Of a stretch of DNA of 64,000 nt, positions 54,245-63,087 are shown piece after piece. Under the pieces are notes generated by a model that ran no database searches, was not told the DNA's origin, and worked only from the letters and a program-made list of their open reading frames with translations. Position numbers and translations under genes: made by a program. The stretch is taken from NCBI RefSeq assembly GCF_000225505.1, contig NZ_BACI01000050.1, forward strand, positions 1 through 64,000. Reading direction: 5' to 3'. This DNA is from Gordonia alkanivorans NBRC 16433. GTDB lineage: Bacteria; Actinomycetota; Actinomycetes; Mycobacteriales; Mycobacteriaceae. Position 1 is the first letter of the stretch; each line of letters starts with the position of its first letter.

Positions 54245-55422
54245 GCGACAGCAAAATTCCCGGTGGTGGCCCCCGAGACCAGGGTGAGTCGCACGATCCC
54301 ACCGAATCCGCAGGACCCACCGATCACACCGAATCCACCGGCGACGACTGGCGTCCGGTGGAGGACGCCGACCCCACCAGGTCCGCTGAGCCAGTCGAGC
54401 CCTCCACCGGTACAGACGTTCCCGAGTCGGGGGAGACCGAACAGTTCCCCACGACTCCGATCGCGCCCGGGGCGCAGGCGTATTCGAACGTGCCGCCCTC
54501 GGAGGCCGACACCTCCGACCTGAGCGGCGGGCCCGGCCGGCCGGGCACCGCGCAGTTCGCGCCCGGGGAGACGCCCTACCACGACGACTCGAGCGCACCC
54601 CTGGCGACGCCGGGCAGCGGTCCGGTGCTGACCTCGCCGCGAAAGAGCCGCAGCACCAAGAAGATCGTGGCGCTGAGCGCCATCGCCGTGCTGCTGCTCG
54701 TGGTCATCGGCGCGGTCGGCAGCGAGCTCTATCTGCGCAACAAGGTGACGAACTGCCTCGAGGAGTCGTTCAGCGGTCTCACCGGCGTGCCCACCTCGGT
54801 GTCGCTGAGCCGCAAGCCGATCATCCTGCAGGGCAGTGGCGACGTTCCGTACGTCCAGGTCGACACCAAGGACGGCTCCGATCCGCAGGGCGTGCGTCTG
54901 CACATGCGCGCCGACGGGATCTCCGGCGACAACAACAGCACCGACATCCGCAGCCTCAGGGGCGACGGCTTCATCCCCTACGAGCGGATCGTCGAACTCA
55001 GCAAGGAAAGCGCTCCCGCCGGTGCCGGCGGCCAGAGCACCGGCAACGGCGCGAGCCCGGTCGGCTCGGTCGAGGAGATCACCGGCAACGCGGCCGACGG
55101 CACCTTCGAGGTCCAGGCCGGCTTCCCGGTCATGTTCTTCTCCGTCCCGGTCTCGGCGACGATCAAACCCGTCCTCACCGGCGGCCGGGTCGAGTTCGAG
55201 GTCGTCAAGGCAAGCGCGCTGGTGTTCGGCATCCCGCCGGACTTCGCACAGCAGATCGTCGACCAGATCACCACCTCGGCGCTCGGACCGTTCTTCGACG
55301 AGGTCCAGGTCGATCAGCTGAAGGTCACCGACACGGGTCTGGAGTTCGCGATCAGCGGCTCGGATGTTCAGCTGACCAACGAGATGACCGGGAACGACCA
55401 GCAGTCGGGATGCTCGGTCTGA
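54241..55422 (+). CDS. LmeA-like (DUF2993) membrane-anchored protein
   Basis: This 393-residue protein has a disordered Pro/Thr/Glu-rich cytoplasmic arm (about 135 residues), one membrane segment (KIVALSAIAVLLLVVIGAVG) and an extracytoplasmic DUF2993 domain (NKVTNCLEESFSGLTGVPTS). LmeA of mycobacteria binds phospholipids and supports lipomannan elongation. Here the long cytoplasmic arm is distinctive. It matches the position of Rv0479c. Its ATG overlaps the nitrilase stop by 4 bp. Confidence 0.87.
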   Translation: MSDSKIPGGGPRDQGESHDPTESAGPTDHTESTGDDWRPVEDADPTRSAEPVEPSTGTDVPESGETEQFPTTPIAPGAQAYSNVPPSEADTSDLSGGPGRPGTAQFAPGETPYHDDSSAPLATPGSGPVLTSPRKSRSTKKIVALSAIAVLLLVVIGAVGSELYLRNKVTNCLEESFSGLTGVPTSVSLSRKPIILQGSGDVPYVQVDTKDGSDPQGVRLHMRADGISGDNNSTDIRSLRGDGFIPYERIVELSKESAPAGAGGQSTGNGASPVGSVEEITGNAADGTFEVQAGFPVMFFSVPVSATIKPVLTGGRVEFEVVKASALVFGIPPDFAQQIVDQITTSALGPFFDEVQVDQLKVTDTGLEFAISGSDVQLTNEMTGNDQQSGCSV

Positions 55423-55460
55423 TCAATGGGCGATCGGCCGGATGTCTCGCGCGACGACGC

Positions 55461-56090
55461 CTAGTGCTGATCGTTTGTCGGCGGCCCGATCCTCACCAAC
55501 CACACGGTGGGTCCGTCGGTGAGGCTGAACTCTCCGTAGACCTCTCCACCCCAGCTTCGGCGACAGAAGAACTCCCGAAGCTGGGGGTCCGCGGTTCCGA
55601 GGGTCGCCGACAACCCCCGCCGGCCGGTCTGGTCGACGATCGGACGGAGTAGGTCTGACAGAACTCGGCGGCGTCGATGGTCGGGGTGGACCAAGCCGAA
55701 CACCAGTCTGACCGTGCCCGTCAACATCGACTCACGAGATTTCTCGCGAAGCTCGGTGAATCGCTCGACGAATCCGTCGAGGGTTGTGACGAAATGGCGT
55801 GTGCGAGCCGTCAAGTCCTGATCCACCGGCTGTGTCGAGTGGTTCGGCTCGGCCGTGGCGACCAAACCCAGTAAGTCACCGGTCTCGGAGAACCGGCCAT
55901 GCAAACCGGGTAGGTGGTCGGCGAAAAGCACTTCGCCGAACCACCTGTACGCGTCGGATTCGGCACTCGGGCCGAGAAGCCATCGATACATCGGCACTTC
56001 CCATAAGCCGGTTTCCAGCAGGTCGAGCGCTTCTGCACGTTCGTCGGCGGTCAACAGGCGCGTGTTCGAAATCGAGTCGTGCTCGTTCAC
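55461..56090 (-). CDS. GNAT-like N-acetyltransferase
   Basis: This 209-residue protein has a GNAT-like core: VRLVFGLVHPDHRRRRVLSDLLRPIVD, where RRRR stands for the acetyl-CoA-binding Q/RxxGxG/A loop, followed by LSATLGTADPQLREFFCRRSW. The loop is imperfect, so activity is uncertain. GTG 56090. It is the first gene that breaks the mycobacterial order between the LmeA-like gene and deoC. It is divergent from the ABC exporter by about 110 bp. Substrate unknown. Confidence 0.72.
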   Translation of the reverse strand: MNEHDSISNTRLLTADERAEALDLLETGLWEVPMYRWLLGPSAESDAYRWFGEVLFADHLPGLHGRFSETGDLLGLVATAEPNHSTQPVDQDLTARTRHFVTTLDGFVERFTELREKSRESMLTGTVRLVFGLVHPDHRRRRVLSDLLRPIVDQTGRRGLSATLGTADPQLREFFCRRSWGGEVYGEFSLTDGPTVWLVRIGPPTNDQH

Positions 56091-56201
56091 ATGGCAATAT
56101 CAGCACACTACTGACACGTGGATGAACCGATCCTTGGGAATCCCGTTGTGCATACAGACCTGTTTCCCCGCTCATCGAACTGGTCGGAGTAGTCTCGCCC
56201 A

Positions 56202-57965
56202 ATGCCCGTAGCCCCCTCGATGAGCAGATACGAGGTGCGAGCCCTTCTCGGCCTCGTCGGCACCGGACTGATTGCCTCTCCCCGGGTGTTCGCGGGATTC
56301 GTTGTCTTCCAACTCGCGAGCGTGTTCACCTCGCTGGCCCAGCCGGCGCTGAACGCCGCGATCATCGATGACGGAATCCTGCGCGGCGACGTGGGGACCA
56401 TCAAGGTCGTGGGACTCGTCATGGTCGCAGTGGCGGTGATCAACCTCGCGGTCTCGCTCGGGGCGACTTACCTCGCGTCGCACCTCTCGGCGAGGTCTGC
56501 ACGCGATCTGCGCGGCCGGGTCAACGGCCGGATCGGCAGGTTCACCGATCAGCAGGTCTCCCGGCTGGGCCTGTCCAGCCTGTTGACCCGATCCACCGGG
56601 GACGTCGGACAGATCCAGGGGTTCCTCTTCATCTTCCTTACGATCGTCGTGACCGCGCCGCTCATGCTGTTCGGTGCGCTGGTGCTCTCCCTGTCGCAGG
56701 CGTGGCGGATGGCCCCGGTGATCTTCGTGGCCGGGCTGGTCCTCGTCGCGCTGGTCGGGGTGCTCGTGCGGCGCATCGTCCCATGGGCCGGGCGACTGCA
56801 GGGTCGGCTCGACGCCATCAATCGGGTGCTTCGCGAACAGCTGCGGGGCATAGCCGTGATCAGGACGTTTCGGCAGGAGGACCGCGAGCGCGCTCGCTTC
56901 GCGACCGAAAACGACGAACTCACCGGCGTCGCTCTGAGGTTGGGACGGACGCAGGTTCTCCTGCTCCCGACCGTGACCGTGGTATCCAACTTCGCGGGGG
57001 TCGCGGTGGTCGCGGTGGGTGCGACCTTCGTGGACCGAGGCCAGATGCAGATCGGTCAGATCACGGCCGCGGTCGGATACCTCAGCCAGATCCTGCTCGC
57101 CGTGTCGTTGTTGACCGTGATCGCCGGTGTCATCCCACGCGCGGTCACCAGCGCGGGCCGCATCGCCGAGGTCCTCGACACCGAGGTCCTCGAACCCGGC
57201 GACGCCGAAGCCGGCGTGACGTCGTCTGCACCCGCGGTGGTCTTCAGCTCCGTCTCCGTCGGCTTTCCCGGCGCGGACGCCCCCGCGGTCGACGCCGTCT
57301 CGCTGACGTGCGCCGCCGGCACGGTCACCGGACTCCTCGGCGGTACCGGCAGCGGGAAGTCGACATTGCTGTCGTTGCCGTTGCGCTTCGCCGACCCCGA
57401 CTCGGGCGTCGTCCGGTGGGATGGCACGGACGTGACCGGCCTGGCGCCGGCGTGGGTACGTGCGCGGACCGCGTTCGTCGGGCAGGGTGCAGCGCTGGTG
57501 ACCGGCACGATCGCCGACAACCTGCGGATCGGTCGTCCCGACGCCACGGACGAACAACTGTGGAAAGCGCTCGAGGTGGCCGCGGCCCGTGACTTCGTCG
57601 AGGCGCGGCCCGAGGGGCTCGACGCTCGCGTCGCGCAGGAGGGCCGCAACTTCTCGGGAGGCCAGCGACAGCGCCTGGCGCTGGCCCGCGCCGTCCTCCG
57701 ACGTCCCGCGCTGTACGTGCTCGACGATCCCTTCAGCGCCCTCGACGTCGACACCGAGCGCGAGGTCATCGCCAATCTGCGACGAGCCCACCCGGAGGCA
57801 ACGGTGCTGATCGCGGCCCAGCGGGTCTCGTCGGTCCGGCATGCCGACGCCATCGGCGTGCTGGAGGACGGCCGTCTCGTCGCCGTCGGCACCGACGAGA
57901 CCCTGCGCACCGACAGTGAGATCTACCGCGAGATCGCCTACGCCCAGGCGGTGACCGATGCCTGA
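56202..57965 (+). CDS. ABC exporter half-transporter with a degenerate ATP site
   Basis: This 587-residue protein fuses six membrane helices (residues 20-310) to an ATPase domain. Walker A is GGTGSGKST (K386), signature FSGGQRQRLA, Walker B VLDDP with D509 in place of the catalytic glutamate, and Q540 replaces the switch histidine (IAAQRVSS). Such a half pairs with a consensus half to form a heterodimeric exporter with one hydrolytic site. TAGTCT ends 6 nt before ATG 56202. It overlaps the second half by 8 bp. Confidence 0.93.
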   Translation: MPVAPSMSRYEVRALLGLVGTGLIASPRVFAGFVVFQLASVFTSLAQPALNAAIIDDGILRGDVGTIKVVGLVMVAVAVINLAVSLGATYLASHLSARSARDLRGRVNGRIGRFTDQQVSRLGLSSLLTRSTGDVGQIQGFLFIFLTIVVTAPLMLFGALVLSLSQAWRMAPVIFVAGLVLVALVGVLVRRIVPWAGRLQGRLDAINRVLREQLRGIAVIRTFRQEDRERARFATENDELTGVALRLGRTQVLLLPTVTVVSNFAGVAVVAVGATFVDRGQMQIGQITAAVGYLSQILLAVSLLTVIAGVIPRAVTSAGRIAEVLDTEVLEPGDAEAGVTSSAPAVVFSSVSVGFPGADAPAVDAVSLTCAAGTVTGLLGGTGSGKSTLLSLPLRFADPDSGVVRWDGTDVTGLAPAWVRARTAFVGQGAALVTGTIADNLRIGRPDATDEQLWKALEVAAARDFVEARPEGLDARVAQEGRNFSGGQRQRLALARAVLRRPALYVLDDPFSALDVDTEREVIANLRRAHPEATVLIAAQRVSSVRHADAIGVLEDGRLVAVGTDETLRTDSEIYREIAYAQAVTDA

Positions 57966-59736
57966 TACGAACCGGCGCGACGGTTCACTGCGATGGCTGA
58001 TGCGGCAACTCCACCTGAGTCGGGGTCGCGCCGTCGCGATCTCGCTGTGCGCGATCGTGGCGTCGCTGGGCGCGGTCGTCGGACCGATCCTGTTCGGTGT
58101 GGTCACGAACGTGATCGTCGACGGGACGATGGGCGCGGAAGGCATGGACTGGCGGCGACTCTGGACAGTGCTCGGCGTGCAGGCGGCGATCTATGTGGCG
58201 GTCGCCTGCCTCGCGTTCACCCAGGGGCAGATGTTGACCATCGCGGTGCAGCGGTCGGTGGCGGGGTTGCGCGCGCGCATCGAGGACAAGGTCCATCGGC
58301 TCCCGCTGCGCTACTTCGAGTCGAACAACCGTGGCGTGCTCGTCAGCAAGCTCACCGCGCACACCGACAATGCCGCCACCGTGATCGCTCCGGTGCTGGT
58401 CACCGTGCCCACCAACGTGCTGACCCTTTTCGTGGTCACCGTCGTGCTGTTCGTCGTCTCGCCGCTGTTGGCGACCGTCGCGCTTGTCGCCGCGCCGGTG
58501 TCGGCAGCGGTGTCGGTCGTCATCGCGCGGCGGGCACGACCGTTCCTCGAGACCCGGTGGACCACCACGGCCGCCCTCACCGGGCACCTCGAGGAAGAGC
58601 TGAGCACGCGCCGCATGCTGCAGGCGTACAACGCCGAACCCATCGCCCGGCGTCGGTTCGACGCCCTCAACGAGAAGCTCTTCGGTTCGACGCGTTCCTC
58701 CCAGTGGGCCGCCGGCACACTCGCGCCGGTCCTCACTGCGATCAACGCCGTGGTGTTCCTGACCCTGGCGGTCCTCGGCGGCCTCATGGTCGTCGACGGA
58801 ACCCTGAGTCTCGGTGCCGCCCAGGTGGCCGTGATCTTCGCCCAGCAGCTGTCCTCGGCGGTACGTGAACTCGCTGGTTTCGTGACCAAGGTGCAGTCGG
58901 GCACGGTGTCGGCGGGCAAGGTGCGCGAGGTGCTCGACGAGCTGGAGGACGGCGCGTCGGAGACCGGCGAGGTGGGGCCGGACCAGGCTGGGCGTCATCG
59001 TCGACCGCCGGAGATCGTGTTCGACGACGTCGCCTTCGCCTACGAGGAGAGCATGCCGGTGCTCGGCTCCGTGAGTTTCCGGATGGAGCCGGGTACGACG
59101 ACGGCGATCGTCGGCTCGACCGGCGCGGGCAAGACGACCATCACCAACCTGCTGCAGGGCTTCTACCGTCCGACCGGCGGTTCGATCACCATCGACGGTG
59201 ACGATGCCGTCGACCTCGGCCCGCAACGGGTGCGCGACGGAATGGCGGTCGTGACCCAGGAGCCATGGCTGTTCACCGGGACCGTCCGCGAGAACATCGC
59301 CTACGGGATGTCCGACGACGACGCGGTGGACCGTGCGGTCCACGACGGACATCTCGACCAGATCGTCGCGACGCTGCCCCAGGGCATCGACACCGTCATC
59401 GGCCAGGAATCGGAGAACCTCAGCGCGGGGGAGAAACAGCTCGTCACCGTAGCCCGGGCCATCGCGGCATCGCCCCGCATCCTCATCCTCGACGAGGCGA
59501 CCAGCGCCGCCGACCCCCGCACCGAGCTGCTCGTGCAGCGGGCGCTGCAACGTCTGCGCGCCGATACGACGACGCTGCTGATCACCCACCGGATGGCCAC
59601 GGCCGCGCTCGCGGACCAGATTGTCGTTCTCGAGGAGGGGAAGATCGTCGAATCGGGAACGCACGATGAGCTGATCAGCGCCGGCGGGGTCTATGCGCGA
59701 CGATGCGGCGTCGATTCGGCATCGCGTGCCGAATGA
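57958..59736 (+). CDS. ABC exporter half-transporter with consensus ATP motifs
   Basis: This 592-residue partner of the preceding gene has Walker A GSTGAGKTT (K392), signature LSAGEKQLVT, Walker B LILDEATSAAD with catalytic E513, and H544 in LITHRMAT. The membrane part includes VIAPVLVTVPTNVLTLFVVT. Signature and Walker elements are intact here and degenerate in the partner, as in heterodimeric TM287/288-type exporters. Cargo unknown: drugs, lipids and peptides are all possible. An acidic peptide gene lies 446 bp downstream. Confidence 0.93.
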   Translation: MPDTNRRDGSLRWLMRQLHLSRGRAVAISLCAIVASLGAVVGPILFGVVTNVIVDGTMGAEGMDWRRLWTVLGVQAAIYVAVACLAFTQGQMLTIAVQRSVAGLRARIEDKVHRLPLRYFESNNRGVLVSKLTAHTDNAATVIAPVLVTVPTNVLTLFVVTVVLFVVSPLLATVALVAAPVSAAVSVVIARRARPFLETRWTTTAALTGHLEEELSTRRMLQAYNAEPIARRRFDALNEKLFGSTRSSQWAAGTLAPVLTAINAVVFLTLAVLGGLMVVDGTLSLGAAQVAVIFAQQLSSAVRELAGFVTKVQSGTVSAGKVREVLDELEDGASETGEVGPDQAGRHRRPPEIVFDDVAFAYEESMPVLGSVSFRMEPGTTTAIVGSTGAGKTTITNLLQGFYRPTGGSITIDGDDAVDLGPQRVRDGMAVVTQEPWLFTGTVRENIAYGMSDDDAVDRAVHDGHLDQIVATLPQGIDTVIGQESENLSAGEKQLVTVARAIAASPRILILDEATSAADPRTELLVQRALQRLRADTTTLLITHRMATAALADQIVVLEEGKIVESGTHDELISAGGVYARRCGVDSASRAE

Positions 59737-60182
59737 ATCGCCACAGGTCAGGGTCCTTTTGCGTGCATAACAATCCGTTTCGTGAAACGCATTGGCGTAT
59801 TCGTCCCATTTGAACAAGCGCTTGACCCACTTACCGATGGAGTATGGAATCGAAACCTACCGATCGGAAAGTTACGGTGACGGAGGTTTGGCGCGATTTT
59901 GAGTCGATACGCCACCGAAACGTTGCATCAACGTTGCTAATGGCCATTGTTTTCGCGGGTTTGATGGACGATCGTCCCACTGAATTCCATTGTTCGTATT
60001 AACGCAGTGGTGTGAGCTGGACTTTTGTGACATCGGTCGATGGCGAAAGAAGTATTCGTGACAAGTCCCCGGGAATAATGGAGACATTGTCGAGACGGAT
60101 ATGTAATCTCTGTCTCGAGCCGCCGCACAGGTGGGAGCAGGCGCTCACATCGAATCTTTCCCCCACGAACGAAGGAGTTCCC
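59737..60182 (+). promoter_or_regulatory. Long upstream region of the small peptide gene
   Basis: This 446-bp region has no convincing gene and is less GC-rich than its neighbours, as expected for a strong promoter. TTGACC (59822-59827) followed by TATGGA is a candidate promoter, with a short 15-bp spacer. An open frame from ATG 60078 runs into the peptide in frame, but the strong ribosome site sits at 60172-60177, so an untranslated leader is more likely. Confidence 0.5.
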
Positions 60183-60296
60183 ATGAGCTTTGGAATTGGC
60201 GATGCAATCGAAGGTGCCGTCACCGACGCGATCACCGAAGCGATCCTCGGTGTGTTCACCGGCTCGCTCGAGAGCGGTTCCGACACGCCGGAGTAG
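60183..60296 (+). CDS. Small acidic amphipathic peptide (PorA/PorH/ProtX-like in type)
   Basis: A 37-residue peptide starts at ATG 60183 after AAGGAG (60172-60177, 5-nt spacing) and ends at 60296. It starts MSFGIGDAIEGAV and ends GSLESGSDTPE, with seven Asp/Glu and no Lys/Arg. Hydrophobic residues I5, I9, V13, I17, L22 and F25 and acidic residues D7, E10, D15 and E19 fall on opposite faces of a helix. There is no signal peptide. Corynebacterial PorA, PorH and ProtX are likewise short, signal-less, acidic and O-mycoloylated on serine by an antigen-85-type enzyme; here such an enzyme follows 204 bp later. This is a comparison of type, not a demonstrated homology. Confidence 0.7.
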   Translation: MSFGIGDAIEGAVTDAITEAILGVFTGSLESGSDTPE

Positions 60297-60311
60297 TCCG
60301 ACCAGTCTTTT

Positions 60312-60347
60312 CGAATCGCCTCACGGCCCCGGCTGTGAGGCGATTCG
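60312..60347 (+). terminator. Terminator of the small peptide gene
   Basis: Perfect 13-bp arms CGAATCGCCTCAC (60312-60324) and GTGAGGCGATTCG (60335-60347) enclose a 10-nt loop 16 bp after the peptide stop. A dedicated strong terminator supports a real, highly expressed, monocistronic gene. Confidence 0.88.
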
Positions 60348-60499
60348 TGTTGAACGGGGCCGAACAGTCGTCAGCGGGGAGTCCGGGCGGTTGAATGATC
60401 CGCGGTGCGTGTCCGCCCGGCAGCCCGACACGATACGGTCCATCTGACAGGACCCACGCCCGCCCCGGGGCCTATCGGGGACTCGACGAGGAGGAATGC

Positions 60500-61492
60500 A
60501 TGAACCAGCGTCTGCGCAGGTGCGGCGCCGTGATCGCGGTCGCTCTGGGCATCGGGCTCACGCTGTCGGCCACCGGCACCGCCGGCATGGCAGCCGCGGC
60601 GCCGAGTCTCGTGACCGCGGGTTCGCCCACCGAACGGGTCACCGACATCGTCGTGCATTCCGATGCGATGAACAAAGACATCCCGCTGACGGTGATCAAG
60701 CCGGCCGACGAGTCCAAGCCACGTGGGGTCCTCTATCTCCTCAACGGCGCGGGCGGCGGCGAGGACGGCGCCAACTGGCTGGCGAAGACCGACATCGTCG
60801 AGTTCACCAAGAACAAGAACCTCTACGTCGTCATCCCCAACCAGGGGCAGTTCAGCTACTACACCGACTGGGAGAAGCCCGACCCCGAGCTCGGCGTCCA
60901 CAAGTGGTCGACGTTCCTGGGCAAGGAACTGCCTCCGGTCTTCGACGCGAACTTCAACACCTCCGGGCGCAACGCGATCGGTGGCATCTCCTCGTCGGGA
61001 ACCTCGGTCCTGAACCTCGCGATCGAGCATCCGGGTCTTTACGAGGCAGTCGGTTCCTACAGCGGCTGCCCGACCACCGCCGACCCGTTCGGCCAGAACA
61101 GCATCCGGCTGGTCGTCGAGGTCCGCGGCGGCGGCGACGCCAGGAACATGTGGGGCCCGTACAACGGACCCGGCTGGCGTAAGCACGATCCGGTCATCAA
61201 CGCCCACAAGCTGCGTGGCACCAAGCTGTACATCTCCAATGCGACCGGCCTGCCCGGGCAGTACGACAACCCGGCGTACGTGAAAAAGACCGACACCCTC
61301 GCCGATCAGATCCTGGTCGGTGGCGCCATCGAGGGCGGCACCATGACCTGCACCCTGCAGCTGGTGAACCGGCTGCAGCAGTTGAACATCCCGGCGACGG
61401 TCGACCTGCCGCCCACCGGCACCCACTCCTGGGGCTACTGGCAGGACCAGCTGCACCGCTCGTGGTCGTTCTACGAGCGGGCGCTGAACTAG
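60500..61492 (+). CDS. Secreted antigen-85-family mycolyltransferase/esterase
   Basis: This 330-residue protein has a signal peptide (GAVIAVALGIGLTLSATG, cleavage near MAAAAPS). The nucleophile is S164 in GISSSGTS and the histidine H309 in GTHSWGYW. The paralogue at 5870-6895 shares most of its strands, including YLLNGAGGGEDGANWLAKTD against YLLNGSGGGEGDAHWFAQTD, and the C-terminal WQDQL. GAGGAGGA (60487-60494) serves ATG 60500. It should transfer mycolates at the envelope; a protein substrate such as the neighbouring peptide is conceivable. Its stop codon overlaps the stop of purU through CTAG. Confidence 0.88.
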   Translation: MNQRLRRCGAVIAVALGIGLTLSATGTAGMAAAAPSLVTAGSPTERVTDIVVHSDAMNKDIPLTVIKPADESKPRGVLYLLNGAGGGEDGANWLAKTDIVEFTKNKNLYVVIPNQGQFSYYTDWEKPDPELGVHKWSTFLGKELPPVFDANFNTSGRNAIGGISSSGTSVLNLAIEHPGLYEAVGSYSGCPTTADPFGQNSIRLVVEVRGGGDARNMWGPYNGPGWRKHDPVINAHKLRGTKLYISNATGLPGQYDNPAYVKKTDTLADQILVGGAIEGGTMTCTLQLVNRLQQLNIPATVDLPPTGTHSWGYWQDQLHRSWSFYERALN

Positions 61493-62382
61493 TTGAAGAT
61501 CACGGTCTTCCGGCCGTGTACCAAGACGCGGTCCTCGAGGTGCCAGCGCAGTCCGCGGGACAGGACCAGCGTCTCGATGTCGCGTCCCTGACGCACCATG
61601 TCGGTCACCGAGTCGCTGTGATCGACCCGGATCACGTCCTGTTCGATGATGGGTCCGGCGTCGAGATCGGCGGTGACGTAGTGGCACGTCGCGCCGATCA
61701 GCTTGACGCCCCGGGCGAATGCCTGGTGGTACGGGCGGGCCCCGATGAAGCTCGGCAGGAAGCTGTGGTGGATGTTGATCGCGCGGCCGGCCCAGGCGTC
61801 GCACAGTTGCGGCGGCAGGATCTGCATGAACCGCGCGAGGACCACGGCGTCGGGCCGATAACCGTCGACGATCCGGGCGAGTTCGGCGAAGGCCTCGGCC
61901 TTGCGCTCACCGAACGGGACGTGGTGGAACGGGATCTCGAAACGCGTTGCCAGCTCTTCGAGTTGGGGATGGTTGCCGACAACGGCCCGGATGGTCGCCG
62001 GTAGCTCGCCGCGATGCGCACGACCCAGAAGGTCGATGAGGCAGTGGGTTTCCTTGCTCACCAGCAGCACCACGGACTTGGTGTCACGGGTGTCGGTGAG
62101 GCGCCACTCGGTCTCGGGGCCGAGCTCGGCGGCGACCTCCGCGGCGAAGCGTGCGCGGAGTTCATCCGCGGTGAACGACACCTCGTCGGCGCGGATCGCC
62201 TGCCGGGTGAAGAACCAGCCGGTGTCGTCGTCGGAGTGGTACGCGGCCTCGGTGATCCAGCCCCCGACATCGGTCAGGAAGGTCGAGATGCGGGCGACGA
62301 TGCCCGTGCGGTCGGGGCAGCCGAGCGTCAGCACATAGCGATGCTCGGTCTGGTCGGTCGGGGTCAGCTGTCCGCTTGTCAC
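61489..62382 (-). CDS. purU: Formyltetrahydrofolate deformylase
   Basis: This 297-residue enzyme has an N-terminal ACT domain ([20 protein letters not shown]) and a C-terminal formyl-hydrolase domain with [20 protein letters not shown] and [20 protein letters not shown]. It cleaves 10-formyl-THF to formate and THF, balancing one-carbon units and feeding PurT. GTG 62382 starts 28 bp from the divergent deoC start. Its minus-strand stop shares CTAG with the mycolyltransferase stop. Confidence 0.95.
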   Translation of the reverse strand: MTSGQLTPTDQTEHRYVLTLGCPDRTGIVARISTFLTDVGGWITEAAYHSDDDTGWFFTRQAIRADEVSFTADELRARFAAEVAAELGPETEWRLTDTRDTKSVVLLVSKETHCLIDLLGRAHRGELPATIRAVVGNHPQLEELATRFEIPFHHVPFGERKAEAFAELARIVDGYRPDAVVLARFMQILPPQLCDAWAGRAINIHHSFLPSFIGARPYHQAFARGVKLIGATCHYVTADLDAGPIIEQDVIRVDHSDSVTDMVRQGRDIETLVLSRGLRWHLEDRVLVHGRKTVIFN

Positions 62383-62409
62383 GCCCCTCAGTGTGCCAAG
62401 CTCGTCGAT

Positions 62410-63087
62410 GTGACGAACACGGACCTGCGGCGTAGCGACGTCGCCGCCATCATCGACCACACACTTCTGAAGCCCGAGGCCACCCGTGCCGACGCGGAGG
62501 CCACCGTCGCCGAGGCCGCCCGTCTCGGCGTGTTCGCGGTGTGCCTGTCGCCGTCGATGCTCCCGATCGACACCGGTGAGCAGCGGACCTGCGTGGTCGC
62601 CGGTTTTCCCTCGGGCAAGCACCACTCGCTGGTCAAGGCCGCCGAGGCCCGGCTGGCGGTGGATTCCGGGGCGCATGAGGTCGACATGGTGATCGACGTC
62701 GGCGCCGCGGTCGACGGCCGATACGACGAGGTGTTCGCCGACGTCCTGACCGTGCGTGAGGCGGTCGGGGATTCGACACTGCTCAAGGTGATCATCGAGT
62801 CGGCAGCGCTCCTGCAGATCGCCGGTCCGGACACGGTCACCGAGGTGTGCCGCCGTGCCGAGCAGGCCGGCGCGGGAATGGTGAAGACGTCGACCGGTTT
62901 TCATCCCGCAGGTGGCGCGAGCGTCGAGGCGGTGCGGCTGATGCGCGCCGCGGTCGGCGACCGCGTCGGGGTGAAGGCGAGCGGCGGCATCCGGACGGCC
63001 GGGTTCGCCGCCGAACTCATCGCGGCCGGCGCGACGCGGCTGGGCCTGTCGTCATCGGCGACTGTGCTCGACGGCTTTCCCGAGTAG
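62410..63087 (+). CDS. deoC: Deoxyribose-phosphate aldolase
   Basis: This 225-residue TIM barrel has the Schiff-base lysine K159 in GMVKTSTGF and the assisting lysine K189 in [10 protein letters not shown], plus [14 protein letters not shown] at the N-terminus. It splits 2-deoxyribose-5-phosphate into acetaldehyde and glyceraldehyde-3-phosphate in nucleoside salvage. GTG 62410 follows the divergent purU start closely. The last 36 bp overlap the convergent flavoprotein gene. Confidence 0.96.
   Translation: MTNTDLRRSDVAAIIDHTLLKPEATRADAEATVAEAARLGVFAVCLSPSMLPIDTGEQRTCVVAGFPSGKHHSLVKAAEARLAVDSGAHEVDMVIDVGAAVDGRYDEVFADVLTVREAVGDSTLLKVIIESAALLQIAGPDTVTEVCRRAEQAGAGMVKTSTGFHPAGGASVEAVRLMRAAVGDRVGVKASGGIRTAGFAAELIAAGATRLGLSSSATVLDGFPE

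Noticed and set aside
60078..60182. Longer version (72 residues) of the small peptide from ATG 60078
   Set aside because: The extension is Arg/Cys-rich and unlike the peptide; the strong AAGGAG lies right before ATG 60183.
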